A stretch of DNA of 64,000 nt from Veronia pacifica (GCF_001707825.1 NZ_LYBM01000006.1:81045-145044), one strand, 5' to 3'. Shown: positions 35,751 to 45,319, counted from the stretch's first letter. Numbers and translations are program-made. Notes: generated by a model not told the origin, from the letters alone.

Positions 35751-36674
35751 TTACTCAGCATCGTTGTAAGGCGTCTGGTCAGTTTGCATTACCCAATTTC
35801 TGAATGCTTTAATGCTCGGCTGGTATGGTTTTTCCTTTTTATACACCAAATAGTAGGCTCCTGAAGCGATCATGAAATTGGTGCCTACCTGCATCAGTTC
35901 TCTTCGTTGAAGTTCATTTTGAACCATCACGTCAGGTAACAATGCGATGCCCAATGATGAAATGGCAGCTTGCTTGAGCATAAAGAAATGCTCAAACGAG
36001 GGACCACTTGGTTTTAGTTCTGCCATTTTCATCTGTTGGCACCATGGGCTCCATGTTTGAGGTCGAGTGGAGTGCTGGAGGAGCGGCAGAGTAAGAAAAG
36101 ATTCATTAGGACTGTACTTACCTATCAATTTTGGACTGGCAACGGCAATTATCCGTTCCTCCAACACTTTCTCAGACTCAAGATTTTGCCATTGTCCATC
36201 GCCATAAAAGAGCCCAATATCTATCAGCTCACCCTCTAAATCAGGCGATCTATCAGCCAAAACAAAGTTCAGCTCCAGAGAGACCATTTGTAAGTCGACC
36301 TCGGGATGACGTTCAAAAAATTCAGTGAGTTTGGGTATGAGCCAATAAGTTGCCACTGTGGGCAACACTCCAAGTTTGATTTGACCTTTGCTTCCTCCGT
36401 GCGTTAGCAAATCCAACGTGGCGGTTTCGATTTTGTCGAACGACTCTTTAAGCGGCAAGAGATATTGCTCGCCCGCTGGCGTGAGCCGTAATCGTTGCTT
36501 GATCCTCTCAAATAACTGCAGGCCCAATTTGTCTTCCAACAACGCGACTTGTTGGCTTACTGCGCCCGGTGTAACGGATAACTCCTCTGCCGCTTTGGCA
36601 AAACTTTGATACCTTGCAGATGCCTCAAAGGCCCGTAATGCAATAAGGGGTGGAGTTAAACGCCTTGGCTTCAT
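35751..36674 (-). CDS. LysR-family regulator, GcvA/AmpR-like
   Basis: 307 residues. The N-terminus PPLIALRAFEASARYQSFAK, followed by AAEELSVTPGAVSQQVALLE, is the winged helix-turn-helix of the GcvA/AmpR subgroup. The rest is the effector-binding domain (ATYWLIPKLTEFFERHPEVD). It is divergent from the VOC-family gene at 36777 with a gap of about 100 bases, so that gene is the likely target. The effector is unknown. Confidence 0.92.
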   Translation of the reverse strand: MKPRRLTPPLIALRAFEASARYQSFAKAAEELSVTPGAVSQQVALLEDKLGLQLFERIKQRLRLTPAGEQYLLPLKESFDKIETATLDLLTHGGSKGQIKLGVLPTVATYWLIPKLTEFFERHPEVDLQMVSLELNFVLADRSPDLEGELIDIGLFYGDGQWQNLESEKVLEERIIAVASPKLIGKYSPNESFLTLPLLQHSTRPQTWSPWCQQMKMAELKPSGPSFEHFFMLKQAAISSLGIALLPDVMVQNELQRRELMQVGTNFMIASGAYYLVYKKEKPYQPSIKAFRNWVMQTDQTPYNDAE

Positions 36675-36776
36675 CGTTAGTTTCTCTATTGAACTGGTCA
36701 GAAATAATGGTTTTTAAACCCTAAGTTAAATAGCTAAATTAATCAAAAGTACTCGATTGTCCAATAAGGAAAGATT

Positions 36777-37214
36777 ATGGCGCTTACACCATTTCATGTT
36801 GCGATTCCCGTCAGGGATTTGGAGGAGTCACGACAGTTTTATCATAACGTATTGAACTGCCGTCAGGGACGAAGCAGCGATTGTTGGGTAGATTTCGATT
36901 TATATGGACACCAGTTGGTGATACATCAGGATGCATCCATTGGAAGAGATGGCAGATTACGTCTTCATCATAATTCAGTGGATACCCATGCGGTGCCTGT
37001 GCCGCATATCGGAGTGGTATTAGAAATGGATGACTGGGAGGCTTTAGCGAGTCGTTTAAAAAGAAAAGGTGTGAAGTTTGTAATTGAACCATACGTTCGC
37101 TTTAAGGGACAAGCAGGCGAACAAGCCACAATGTTTTTTTACGACCCAACGGGTAATGCTCTGGAATTTAAAGCCTTTAAATGTATTGATAGCCAGTTAT
37201 TTGCTACCGATTGA
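36777..37214 (+). CDS. VOC-family (glyoxalase/dioxygenase) protein
   Basis: 145 residues containing the paired beta-alpha-beta-beta-beta modules of the vicinal oxygen chelate fold. FHVAIPVRDLEESRQFYHNVL begins the first module, PHIGVVLEMDDWEALASRL the second, and FFYDPTGNALEFKAF ends it with the usual metal-ligand glutamate. The likely metal ligands are H8, H79-type and the final E. AAGGAAA stands before the ATG. Divergent from the LysR gene, which probably regulates it. The reaction cannot be assigned. Confidence 0.88.
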   Translation: MALTPFHVAIPVRDLEESRQFYHNVLNCRQGRSSDCWVDFDLYGHQLVIHQDASIGRDGRLRLHHNSVDTHAVPVPHIGVVLEMDDWEALASRLKRKGVKFVIEPYVRFKGQAGEQATMFFYDPTGNALEFKAFKCIDSQLFATD

Positions 37215-37661
37215 GCAAATCGTCGAACCAGATCAAAAAGACGCTTGTTGATAATCATTTTTTATAACTCCAAAGATTCCTTCAAAGGCAGAGTTTCATG
37301 TCCACTTTGATGAAAATCATGCCTGATAATGACATATTATCGTTTCGGAAGACCTGAGGGTATGCTCGTCGTTTTTGGCCCATAATGTTCCGCCTTGTAA
37401 GCACGTTTTGTTGCTATTGCAAAAGCATATAAGTTTGGCGTGATATCAAATCAACATGGAATTTATGAATGACTCTGTGGCTTCAGTTTTGATATTTTTA
37501 ATTTTGTTTATCTCGCAAGAATTTGAAAGCTGGTGTTGTTTTCATCAGATTTAAAACTGTTGCTACCAGAAACTAGATTGCAAACCTTGCGGGAGTCGGG
37601 TATCGCAGGTTGATATGGTTAATGCCAATCCAATCAATTGAATATCCTATTTGGAGGAGTG
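37215..37661. other. Intergenic, no recognised gene
   Basis: About 445 bases between the VOC gene and the amidase gene. I see no hairpin terminator, riboswitch-like element or small gene that I can support. Confidence 0.4.
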
Positions 37662-39209
37662 ATGAAAAAACAATTTGTTGCAGCGGCGGTCGGCTTGCTG
37701 CTCTCAGCGTCTTCCATCGCCAATGTCGTACCCGCTCTCGAAGAGGCCAATTACGACCAGTTAAAACAATACTTAAATGATGGCTCCTTAAACTCAGAGC
37801 AACTGGTCAGCTATTATCTTGATAGAATTCAAGCGCTGGATAAAACAGGTCCAACGCTGAATTCGATTCTCGCGCTTAACCCAGATGCCATTGAGCGTGC
37901 CCGCGAACTGGATAAAGAGCGAAGTGCAGGAAAAGTGCGTGGCCCATTGCATGGTATGCCTGTTGTCTTGAAAGATAATATTGATACGCGTGCTCCACTT
38001 GCTACTACCGCTGGCGCTTTAGCACTAAAAGATAATGTGAAAGCGCAGGCTGCGCCGCTGGTTGAACAGTTAGAAGCGGCAGGCGCGATAGTTCTTGGTA
38101 AAGCGAATCTGAGTGAATGGGCGTACTTTAAAGCATTCAAAGCGTCAAGTGGTTATAGCCAACTTGGCGGGCAGACGAAAAATCCATATGTGCTTGATCG
38201 TAACCCCTGTGGTTCAAGCTCTGGCTCAGCGGTATCAGTCTCTGCAAACCTGACCTTATTTGCGGTTGGAACAGAGACTGATGGTTCGATTGTCTGTCCA
38301 GCATCTTCTAACGGTATTGTTGGAATTAAGCCTACTGTTGGTTTAATTCCGTCTGAGGGGATTGTGCCTATCAGTCACAGCCAGGACTCAGCGGGACCAA
38401 TGGCCAGAACAGTAAAAGATGCTGCAATTTTACTAGGTGTCATGGCGAATCCCGACAATAAAAAACGTGAAATTGACTATGCGGACGGCCTCAGTACCGT
38501 TTCATTGAAAGGCAAGCGTATTGGTGTCACTCAGCATGCTGACCGTTTTCCTGAGCCTGTTAAAGAAGTATTTGAGCAAGCGTTGAAGAACCTTGAGGCT
38601 GAGGGAGCAGTGTTGGTCAGAGGTGTCGCACTACCTCAGGAAGAAGCGCTGGGTAAGGCAGAATTTGAAGTACTTCTTCATGAGTTCAAGCATGACTTAA
38701 ACGCGTATCTATCGACGACACCCGACGCGGTTAAAGTGAAGAGTATCGATCAACTGGTCGCCTTCAATAAAGCCAATCCTTCGACAATAGAGCTGTTTAA
38801 ACAAGAGTTGATAGAGATGTCTGCATCGAAAGGCTCGTTAAAGGATGAGGCGTATACTGACGCCGTGTCTACCATTCAAAAATATGGCAAAGTTGAGGGG
38901 CTGGATAAGGTCGTTGCTGATTTAAATCTCGATGCGTTAGTGGCTCCAACGAATACGCCATCGTGGAAAACTGATCATGAGAATGGTGATAAATTCATTG
39001 CTTCATCATCCAGTCCCGCCGCTATTGTCGGATACCCAAGCATCACAGTGCCCATGGGCGATGTCGACGGTCTTCCACTGGGCATATCATTTTTTGGACT
39101 GGCTTACAGTGAAAAATCTCTGATCGACATAGCGTATGCCTTTGAGAAAAGTAACAATGCGCGCATCGTGCCGACATTTAAGCCAACGCTGGTTGCAAAA
39201 GCGCAATAG
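37662..39209 (+). CDS. Exported amidase (amidase signature family)
   Basis: 515 residues; the ATG at 37662 has GGAGG 4-5 bases upstream. A signal peptide ends ...SSIAN. The amidase-signature triad is present: lysine in HGMPVVLKDNIDTR, and the cis-serine/nucleophile serine pair within NPCGSSSGSAVSVSANL, followed by GTETDGSIVCPASSNGIVGI. The enzyme hydrolyses amide bonds, here probably in the periplasm. The substrate is unknown. It is a single-gene unit with a terminator. Confidence 0.93.
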   Translation: MKKQFVAAAVGLLLSASSIANVVPALEEANYDQLKQYLNDGSLNSEQLVSYYLDRIQALDKTGPTLNSILALNPDAIERARELDKERSAGKVRGPLHGMPVVLKDNIDTRAPLATTAGALALKDNVKAQAAPLVEQLEAAGAIVLGKANLSEWAYFKAFKASSGYSQLGGQTKNPYVLDRNPCGSSSGSAVSVSANLTLFAVGTETDGSIVCPASSNGIVGIKPTVGLIPSEGIVPISHSQDSAGPMARTVKDAAILLGVMANPDNKKREIDYADGLSTVSLKGKRIGVTQHADRFPEPVKEVFEQALKNLEAEGAVLVRGVALPQEEALGKAEFEVLLHEFKHDLNAYLSTTPDAVKVKSIDQLVAFNKANPSTIELFKQELIEMSASKGSLKDEAYTDAVSTIQKYGKVEGLDKVVADLNLDALVAPTNTPSWKTDHENGDKFIASSSSPAAIVGYPSITVPMGDVDGLPLGISFFGLAYSEKSLIDIAYAFEKSNNARIVPTFKPTLVAKAQ

Positions 39210-39252
39210 AAGTGCAACCACATCTATTTTGGAATGAAGCGTCGACACGAGC

Positions 39253-39279
39253 AAAGGCTGGTTCTAACCAGCCTTTTTT
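39253..39279 (+). terminator. Rho-independent terminator of the amidase gene
   Basis: The arms AAAGGCTGGTT and AACCAGCCTTT form a long stem with a tiny loop, followed by TTTT. Confidence 0.85.
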
Positions 39280-39687
39280 ATACAACCTGAATTACGACTG
39301 GTTTTGATTCTCTGATACGAGGTTTGCTGAGGATAATACCTCATTAGTCAATGTTTTCTTGTCACTATCAAAAATAATGTATTTACCAGATTTTTTTAGT
39401 GGTGGACTCACCCTTTCCCCTCACTGTTACTGTGATCTTTCCTAACTCCGCTTGTTTTTGGTTGAGTAAAACAAAAATTATTTATTCTTCTCTGTTATCA
39501 TTATGCTGCTTAAAAATAGTTTAATTTATTAATGCTCTCCATTGAAAAAACATCTTTCATATTTTTTAAAATGTTGAAATAAATAAAAATTAGAGTGCTA
39601 GAAAAATATTTATGAGGGGGCTTGAAAACAGAATTGAGGATACTTCTGTTGTAGGTATCTTTCAACAGGGAATGTTATCAATTATCT

Positions 39688-39712
39688 TAAAAAAAGAACG
39701 GCACATGCCGTC
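39688..39712 (-). terminator. Rho-independent terminator
   Basis: ACGGC/GCCGT stem followed on the minus strand by TTCTTTTTTT. It resembles the terminator at 40738-40764, suggesting that the two upstream paralogous genes were duplicated together with their 3' ends. Confidence 0.75.
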
Positions 39713-39884
39713 CTTTACTCTTAGCCATAAGCTGGTAAGTGTACCAATTTTTTACTGATATCGGCAGGGTTCTTTAATCTATGCCTTTGATTACACAAAA
39801 TGTCGGCTCCAAGGATTTGTAAAGAACCGCATTAGCGAGCACTCACGCTTCAATATGACTTCAGCTGTTATATGAAACGGATTC

Positions 39885-40364
39885 TTATAGTATTCCTCTG
39901 TATATATAACCGTCTGCGTTATTCATCGATTGCGCTTGCATTTTTTGCATCTGCTCCATGTGCATCATGTGCTCCATGTGTTTCATTTGTTCCATGTGAT
40001 ACAGTTTTTGCATGTGTTGTGCGTGGAGCTTATGCAAATGGTGTGAGTGACTCAGTTTACCTTCTATATGTTTCCCATGTCTATTCATACAATGATGGTG
40101 GTGATGGCAATGAGGGTGCTCTGGATGGGGCTTTTCCGGCTTGTGCACTTCTGGTTTTTCCGGCTTTTCTGGTTTGTGTTCCGGTTCTTTCTTTTTAAAA
40201 AGACCGCCAATGACTTTGCTGGCGAGTAATCCCGCTCCAACTGCCGCAATACCGCCTAATAATAGAGGGCCACCGAGGGCACCAAGCCCCATTATACCAG
40301 CGCCTCCTGCTGCTTTGGCGGCTACTGCTCCGCCTGCTGCGCATGCTGCTGCTACTCCTCCCAT
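39885..40364 (-). CDS. Gly-rich, EKP-repeat, His/Met-rich protein A
   Basis: 159 residues in three blocks. Residues 1-55 are a Gly/Ala-rich hydrophobic stretch with no cleavable signal (MGGVAAACAAGGAVAAKAAG ... LLASKVIGGLF), like a glycine-zipper membrane segment. Then come proline-lysine repeats (EHKPEKPEKPEVHKPEKP) and a tail with a CHHHHHC knot and repeated HMEQM-like units. It is paralogous to the protein at 40850-41395, sharing MG..AAACA.GG and LLA.KVIGGL.K...PEKPEKP. AGAGG lies 5 bases before ATG. Metal binding and membrane or envelope attachment are inferred from composition; the family is unknown to me. Confidence 0.7.
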   Translation of the reverse strand: MGGVAAACAAGGAVAAKAAGGAGIMGLGALGGPLLLGGIAAVGAGLLASKVIGGLFKKKEPEHKPEKPEKPEVHKPEKPHPEHPHCHHHHHCMNRHGKHIEGKLSHSHHLHKLHAQHMQKLYHMEQMKHMEHMMHMEQMQKMQAQSMNNADGYIYRGIL

Positions 40365-40849
40365 AAAAACCTCTCTAGTAACCTGTAATAAAAATAATTA
40401 ACGGCCGTAGTCTGACATTTTTGTCATCCTTACGACTTTATTATGTGCATTATAATGATTAATGGTTCCTAAACAGCCTTAATAAAAATTGATTCAATCT
40501 ATTTATATACAACTAAGTGTATAATTTTAATTTGTAAATTCCTCCTTCATTTTATAAGTTTAAGCTAATATATTTTTTTATATTAAAGGTTTGTCGGAAT
40601 TAGATTTTTAGGCAGTGTGAAGTGCCAAGGCTTGTCTGTATCGGGATTTTTCTATTCAGATATGAACAATGGAAAGTAAATTGAAATGCTATTGGTTTAT
40701 TGAATCTATAAAGGATGATAAGAATTAAACTGGGGAGAATAAAAAAGAACGACGATTGCCGTTCCTTTCAACGCGATGTACAAGCCTGTCGGTTTTTTAT
40801 TTTCTGCGAGTGATAATAATATTTATCTAATAAATAAAAAATACGATCA
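40365..40849. other. Intergenic, AT-rich, with a terminator
   Basis: About 485 bases between the two paralogous genes, containing the terminator of the upstream paralogue (40738-40764) and presumably the promoter of the downstream one. Confidence 0.5.
40738..40764 (-). terminator. Rho-independent terminator
   Basis: GAACGGC/GTCGTTC stem (one G-U) followed on the minus strand by TTTTTT, about 90 bases past the end of the gene at 40850. It is similar in sequence to the terminator at 39688-39712. Confidence 0.75.
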
Positions 40850-41395
40850 CTACCATTTACCGTGATGTGCAAAAACCGGAGGCACGTGAAAGTGATACTG
40901 ACTCGCTGCCCTCATAAAGTCTAGTTGCACCTGATGCCGATACTGCATATACGTAATGTATTGCATATATTGGATTTCCAATTTTCTCTTGTGATAAAAA
41001 TACGCGAGCTTACTCTTGCAGCTGTTTCCCTGTGTTTCCATGCCATGTTGATAGTGGGCATGGCTACAGCTATGTTGAACCTCATACGGACATTGAGGTG
41101 GTTTGGGTGGTTTTGTACACGGCTTTGGTGGTTTTGTGCATGGTTTCTGCGGTTTTTCGCACCCTGTCTGAGGTTTCTCAGGTTTCTCAGGTTTCTCAGG
41201 CTTAGGTTTTAAAAGTCCACCGATCACTTTCCCCGCAAGTAGTGCGGCACCTGTGAGTGCGACGCCACCAGCAACGATACCCAAAACGGGTAAAGCGATG
41301 GATGCTGCCGCTCCAACTGCACCCAGTAAGCCCGCTCCTCCAGCGGCTCCAACCGCTGCAGTGCCTCCAACGGCACATGCTGCTGCCATACCCAT
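40850..41395 (-). CDS. Gly-rich, EKP-repeat, Cys/His-rich protein B
   Basis: 181 residues with the same plan as its neighbour. A Gly/Ala hydrophobic N-terminus (about residues 1-60, MGMAAACAVGGTAAVGAAGG) runs to LLAGKVIGGLLKPKPEKPEK. Then comes a Pro-Lys-Cys region (KPCTKPPKPCTKPPKPPQC) and a tail with Cys, His and many Tyr/Met/Gln (EIQYMQYITYMQYRHQ). The DNA has tandem 9-base repeats encoding EKP near 41166-41195 and 18-base repeats encoding KPCTKP just below. GGGGAT precedes the ATG. Function unknown; a metal-binding envelope protein is a guess. Confidence 0.7.
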   Translation of the reverse strand: MGMAAACAVGGTAAVGAAGGAGLLGAVGAAASIALPVLGIVAGGVALTGAALLAGKVIGGLLKPKPEKPEKPEKPQTGCEKPQKPCTKPPKPCTKPPKPPQCPYEVQHSCSHAHYQHGMETQGNSCKSKLAYFYHKRKLEIQYMQYITYMQYRHQVQLDFMRAASQYHFHVPPVFAHHGKW

Positions 41396-41590
41396 ATGTT
41401 TATCCCCTTACTTTTAATGCAATAAATACAAAAAAAATAAATACTTTGTATTCAATAAAACCTGTAGGTGCTGTTTATTAGGAAGAAGTTCCTAAATTAG
41501 CTGCTTAAATTCGGGTAATGCTGGCAATTCAATCGAAGTCATTGTTTTTGTTCTATTGTTTTAAGAGTGTTTATATAAGGCTTAAATGCG

Positions 41591-43104
41591 ATGGGACTGT
41601 ATATTGAAAAGTCTGTTTTTAATGAGAGCGATCATGCCAAATTTGCCTGTGAATTAAGGCAGGATTTAGAAACACTTGAAATGCTACTCATGAGTCCTGG
41701 ATGGGGTGAGGGTGCGTCAACACTGGGTGCAGAGCTTGAACTTTATCTGACAGATACTAACAACAGACCTGCGCCATTTAATGATCAAATACTGACACGG
41801 GCGAGTGATCCGCACTTAACCACTGAAATTAACAGGTTTAACCTAGAGTACAACTGCCCTTATGTCGCTCTGAAAGGCCAACCATTCACGCGTTTGCAGA
41901 GACTGCTGGATAAACGAATTATCTCCTTACAAGAGCTTGCTGACCGCGAAGGTATCCATGTCACGCCAGTCGGTATTCTTCCAACTTTGTTGGAACGAGA
42001 TTTTGATCGCTCTCAAATGACTGATTCACCGCGGTATCAAGCCCTCATAAAAACGCTGAAACAATGCAGAGGAGAACCTTTTCACATTGAAATTGCTGGG
42101 GAGGATTCATTAAGTCTAGATATCGAAGAGGCAACGATAGAGGGGGCAAACACGTCGTTTCAGGTTCATGTTCGTATCAACCCGGCGGAATTCGCATCTT
42201 GGTACAATGCTCTGCAGATCTCGTCTGCATTTTCACTGGCCATTGGTGCCAATTCTCCGACTTTCCTTGGAAAGAAACTTTGGCATGAGACCCGAATCCC
42301 TCTATTCAGTCAATCTGTCGATTGTCGCAACCCTGTTGTAGAGGCACATATGCCATCCCGAGCATCATTTGGTCAGGGCTATCTTCGCCAAAGTGCTATT
42401 GAACTCTTCCGCAGAGGGATCAATTTACTACCTGTGTTATTGCCGGACTGGTCTGACAGAGCTATCGAGTCTACAAGCAGATCCACTGAAATAAGCGAAG
42501 AGAATACAGTTGAACAACCACAGGAAAGCCCAGAACTGCGTGCCTTAAGGTTACATCAAAGCACTGTCTGGTATTGGAATCGGCCAGTATATGACAAAGC
42601 TGATGGGGGCCACATAAGAATTGAATTGAGAAGTTTACCCGCGGGCCGACAACGCTGGATATGATGGCGAATGCTGCACTGAGTCTTGGTCTTGCCCAGC
42701 ACTGTCGAAAGAATATTGATTACTTGATGGATATGTTGCCCTTCGAGTTTGCTCGCCATAACTTTTTCGAGGCAGCAAAGAACGGTATAGATGCCATGCT
42801 TGTGTGGGGTTCACAGGCAGGGGCTGTGCGCGAATATCCGGTGACAGAGTTGTTGATGCCCATGTTGGAGGGAGCGACCGAGGGGCTGATGGAATTGGGT
42901 GTAAATAGCAAAGAGGCCAATAAGTGGATGTCTGTGATAGAGCGGCGTCTCGCCAGTCGACAGACAGGGGCGGTGTGGCAACTCGCCTCACTGATGCATT
43001 ACGAACAACGCCAAAGCAGGTATCAGGCATTAAGCAGTATGTTCAGTGATTATCGTGCCAATAGTTTAACCGGTGAAGCCGTATCAGGATGGACGATACA
43101 TTGA
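41591..43104 (+). pseudogene. GCS2-type carboxylate-amine ligase, frameshifted
   Basis: Two frames form one ligase of the glutamate-cysteine ligase type 2 superfamily. The first (41591-42664) has STLGAELELYLTD, the family's metal/substrate strand, NLEYNCPYVAL and HIRIELRSLPAG. The second (42661-43104) starts in the next helix (MMANAALSLGLAQHCRKNID). One added base in the GGGCC at 42643-42647 restores LPAGPTTLDMMANAAL and gives 504 residues. Such enzymes join an amine to a carboxylate using ATP; the substrate here is not known. The zinc hydrolase gene follows 7 bases later, so they form an operon. A base-calling error is as likely as real inactivation. Confidence 0.8.
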
Positions 43105-43111
43105 GTGGAAT

Positions 43112-44158
43112 ATGAAGATTTATAACTGGGAGGGAGAGGCTTTGAAAATGCACGACGTGTTTCTACCTGACGAGCAACAACGTTCGGCAGGAATGATGGC
43201 TTGGTTACGCAGTCTGCCGGGGCCGGTGTGGATGACGATGAAAGGAAAAGATGACTCCCGCCACAGAATCGTTGTGACCCTCCTTCACGGCAATGAGCCC
43301 TCGGGTTTACGTGCCATCTGGGAATTATTCTCCTGTCCACCCGCCTGTGCAGTCACTACCCACTTTTGTATTGCGAATGTTGATGCGGCATTAGAACAGC
43401 CAGAATTCAGCTTTCGCCACCTTGATGACAAACCTGACCTGAACCGCTGTTTCGGTCGCCCCGGAAATTGTCTCAGTTATCATCTTGCACGTGACATTGA
43501 AGAGAGAATCCAAGCCCTGACGCCGGAAGCTGTGGTGGATCTCCATAACACATCTGGCAGCAGTCCCTCTTTTGCAGTTTCCTTGTCCGACGATAGTGAA
43601 CACAAGGCGATTGCCAGCCTGTTCACTGAGCGTTTCCTTCATACTTCTGTGCACCTTGGCGCGTTAATGGAGCTGAGTTCTCCAGAATTACCAATAGTGA
43701 CGATTGAATGCGGGGGAGTGAATGACAATACCTCTGATATTACCGCTCTCGACGGACTGCAGCGTTTTCTCACTAAAGTGAATATTCGACGTGCCAGACC
43801 CAAGGTTAACCTTGATGTCCTTCATAACCCGGTTAGGGTGAAACTGGTACCCGGCAGTACTATCTGTTATCACAGCCGTCAGGTGGGTGGTGTCGACCTC
43901 ATTATGGCTAAAGATGTTGATAAACATAACTTCGGTTTATTGAAGGCGGGCACACAGATCGGCTGGCTGGGTGAGGCTAAGCTCAACTGTCTTTCGGTCA
44001 CGAATGGTGGTCAGCAATGCTCGGTATCTGATTATTTCAAGTGCCAGAAGGGCAAACTGGTACTCAAGAAAGACTCTCAATTATTCATGATCACCACTAA
44101 CCCTAAAATTGCGATTGAAGACTGCTTGTTTTATCTGGTTCCTGATAAATCAGAATGA
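43112..44158 (+). CDS. AstE/AspA-family zinc carboxypeptidase-like hydrolase
   Basis: 348 residues. ATG at 43112 is 7 bases after the previous stop; a later ATG at 43151 also has a purine-rich site, so the start is uncertain. Zinc ligands follow the succinylglutamate desuccinylase/aspartoacylase pattern: HGNEPSG (H-x-x-E) near residue 60 and VVDLHNTSGSSP with the third histidine near residue 145. PIVTIECGG carries the probable catalytic glutamate. These enzymes cut N-acyl amino acids. Pairing with an amide-forming ligase suggests a make-and-break cycle for one amide conjugate, which is inference. No arginine-succinyl (ast) genes are near. Confidence 0.85.
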   Translation: MKIYNWEGEALKMHDVFLPDEQQRSAGMMAWLRSLPGPVWMTMKGKDDSRHRIVVTLLHGNEPSGLRAIWELFSCPPACAVTTHFCIANVDAALEQPEFSFRHLDDKPDLNRCFGRPGNCLSYHLARDIEERIQALTPEAVVDLHNTSGSSPSFAVSLSDDSEHKAIASLFTERFLHTSVHLGALMELSSPELPIVTIECGGVNDNTSDITALDGLQRFLTKVNIRRARPKVNLDVLHNPVRVKLVPGSTICYHSRQVGGVDLIMAKDVDKHNFGLLKAGTQIGWLGEAKLNCLSVTNGGQQCSVSDYFKCQKGKLVLKKDSQLFMITTNPKIAIEDCLFYLVPDKSE

Positions 44159-44179
44159 CATTATTGCGGGCAGTAAATG

Positions 44180-44211
44180 AAAAACGGCAGTGTTCAACCT
44201 GCCGTTTTTTG
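44180..44211. terminator. Bidirectional Rho-independent terminator
   Basis: A 10-bp stem AAAACGGCAG/CTGCCGTTTT (44181-44190 and 44199-44208) with T-runs on both strands. It separates the hydrolase gene (plus) from the site-2 protease gene (minus). Confidence 0.88.
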
Positions 44212-44236
44212 TTAATCGGTGTATTACCATCAAGTC

Positions 44237-45319
44237 TTAGCTTTGCAGAATCAAAAGAGGCACAGACAGTACGGTATCTCCTGAGCTGGCAAAGTAAGCA
44301 ATGATAGCGACCAGGGCAACAACGGTAACCAGATACCACACACTGCTTACAATCTGGCCGTAGCGATCAAGTGGCAGAACATCAGATTCATGACGCATTT
44401 TCCACTCAGCAAAGATTTCCAGACTCCCGATGAGTAGCATCAGTGCAAGGAAAGCAAAGCCAAAGTAAAAACTGATATATACGCCAAGCCCCGCGCCCAA
44501 TAAGCAACCAATCAGGCCCACCTTATTGTTCAGCGAGAAGGTGATGCTTTTTAAAATATGACCGCCGTCCAATGGCACAATGGGTAGCATGTTGAATAGG
44601 TTCAGCAAGGCATTAAAGGTGGCAATACCTGCAAAGAAAATATTTCCTGTCACCCACCATGCGATCATTGCAGCGACTGACATAAACAAACCAAATGTTG
44701 GGCCCATAATCGATATGACCACATTTTGCCATCGGGTGTTAATTTTATCCTCACTGACCGCCAGACCACCCAGAAAAGGAATAAGGTAAATACCCTTGGT
44801 TTTCATACCGAAGTATTTCATGGCTCTGATATGACCGTATTCATGCACCACCAAACAGGCGATAAGTGCGAGGGCAAATTCAATTGAAAAGAACCATGAG
44901 TAAGCAGCGAGGCTCGCGCCAGCAAACAGCACTTTTATTACCTTGGCACTTTTGAGCAGCTTGAAACCAAATGAGAAAAGTCCAATGACACTGATTTTCT
45001 TTCTGGCTGGCTTTTGATGAACGACAGGCTGTCTCTCAATATCTTTTTCGTTTCTGGCTCCTTCCTCAACGATGTTTTGATTAACTCTGAGCTCATATTT
45101 AAAAGAGAAAGGTTGCCATGTCAGCGTTGAGTTAAGTTCAATATTCACCAATTCATCTGGTGTTTGAAGCTGAAAATTATGGGATTTTTCACCCTCATTA
45201 TCCACGCTGGCGGCAAGTTGAGAGACCAACTGGTTATCCCAATACAGTGCCTGCCATCCGGCCATAGATGCCTCTAGCCTCAGGCTTTTACCCAAACAAT
45301 CAGTATTTAAAAGCTGCAC
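44237..45319 (-). CDS. Site-2 protease family membrane metalloprotease (M50)
   Basis: 360 residues starting at GTG. A soluble beta-rich N-terminal region (about 1-115) is followed by several membrane helices. Helix 2 carries the zinc motif HEYGH (about residue 160), and a later helix carries NMLPIVPLDGGHI, the NxxPxxPLDGGH motif that provides the third zinc ligand. S2P enzymes cleave substrates inside the membrane, often anti-sigma factors, although many such short family members have no known target. No RseA-like substrate is adjacent. It is convergent with the ligase/hydrolase operon and divergent from the GTPase-like pair. Confidence 0.9.
   Translation of the reverse strand: MQLLNTDCLGKSLRLEASMAGWQALYWDNQLVSQLAASVDNEGEKSHNFQLQTPDELVNIELNSTLTWQPFSFKYELRVNQNIVEEGARNEKDIERQPVVHQKPARKKISVIGLFSFGFKLLKSAKVIKVLFAGASLAAYSWFFSIEFALALIACLVVHEYGHIRAMKYFGMKTKGIYLIPFLGGLAVSEDKINTRWQNVVISIMGPTFGLFMSVAAMIAWWVTGNIFFAGIATFNALLNLFNMLPIVPLDGGHILKSITFSLNNKVGLIGCLLGAGLGVYISFYFGFAFLALMLLIGSLEIFAEWKMRHESDVLPLDRYGQIVSSVWYLVTVVALVAIIAYFASSGDTVLSVPLLILQS

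Larger units (their letters stand above)
39210..39884. other. Intergenic with two terminators
   Basis: About 675 bases between convergent genes. It holds the amidase terminator (39253-39279) and, 190 bases past the next minus-strand gene, a second terminator (39688-39712). The middle is AT-rich with no supported gene. Confidence 0.5.

Noticed and set aside
41166..41195. Tandem 9-base repeats considered as a CRISPR or intergenic satellite
   Set aside because: They are in frame inside the Gly-rich protein gene and encode EKP repeats.
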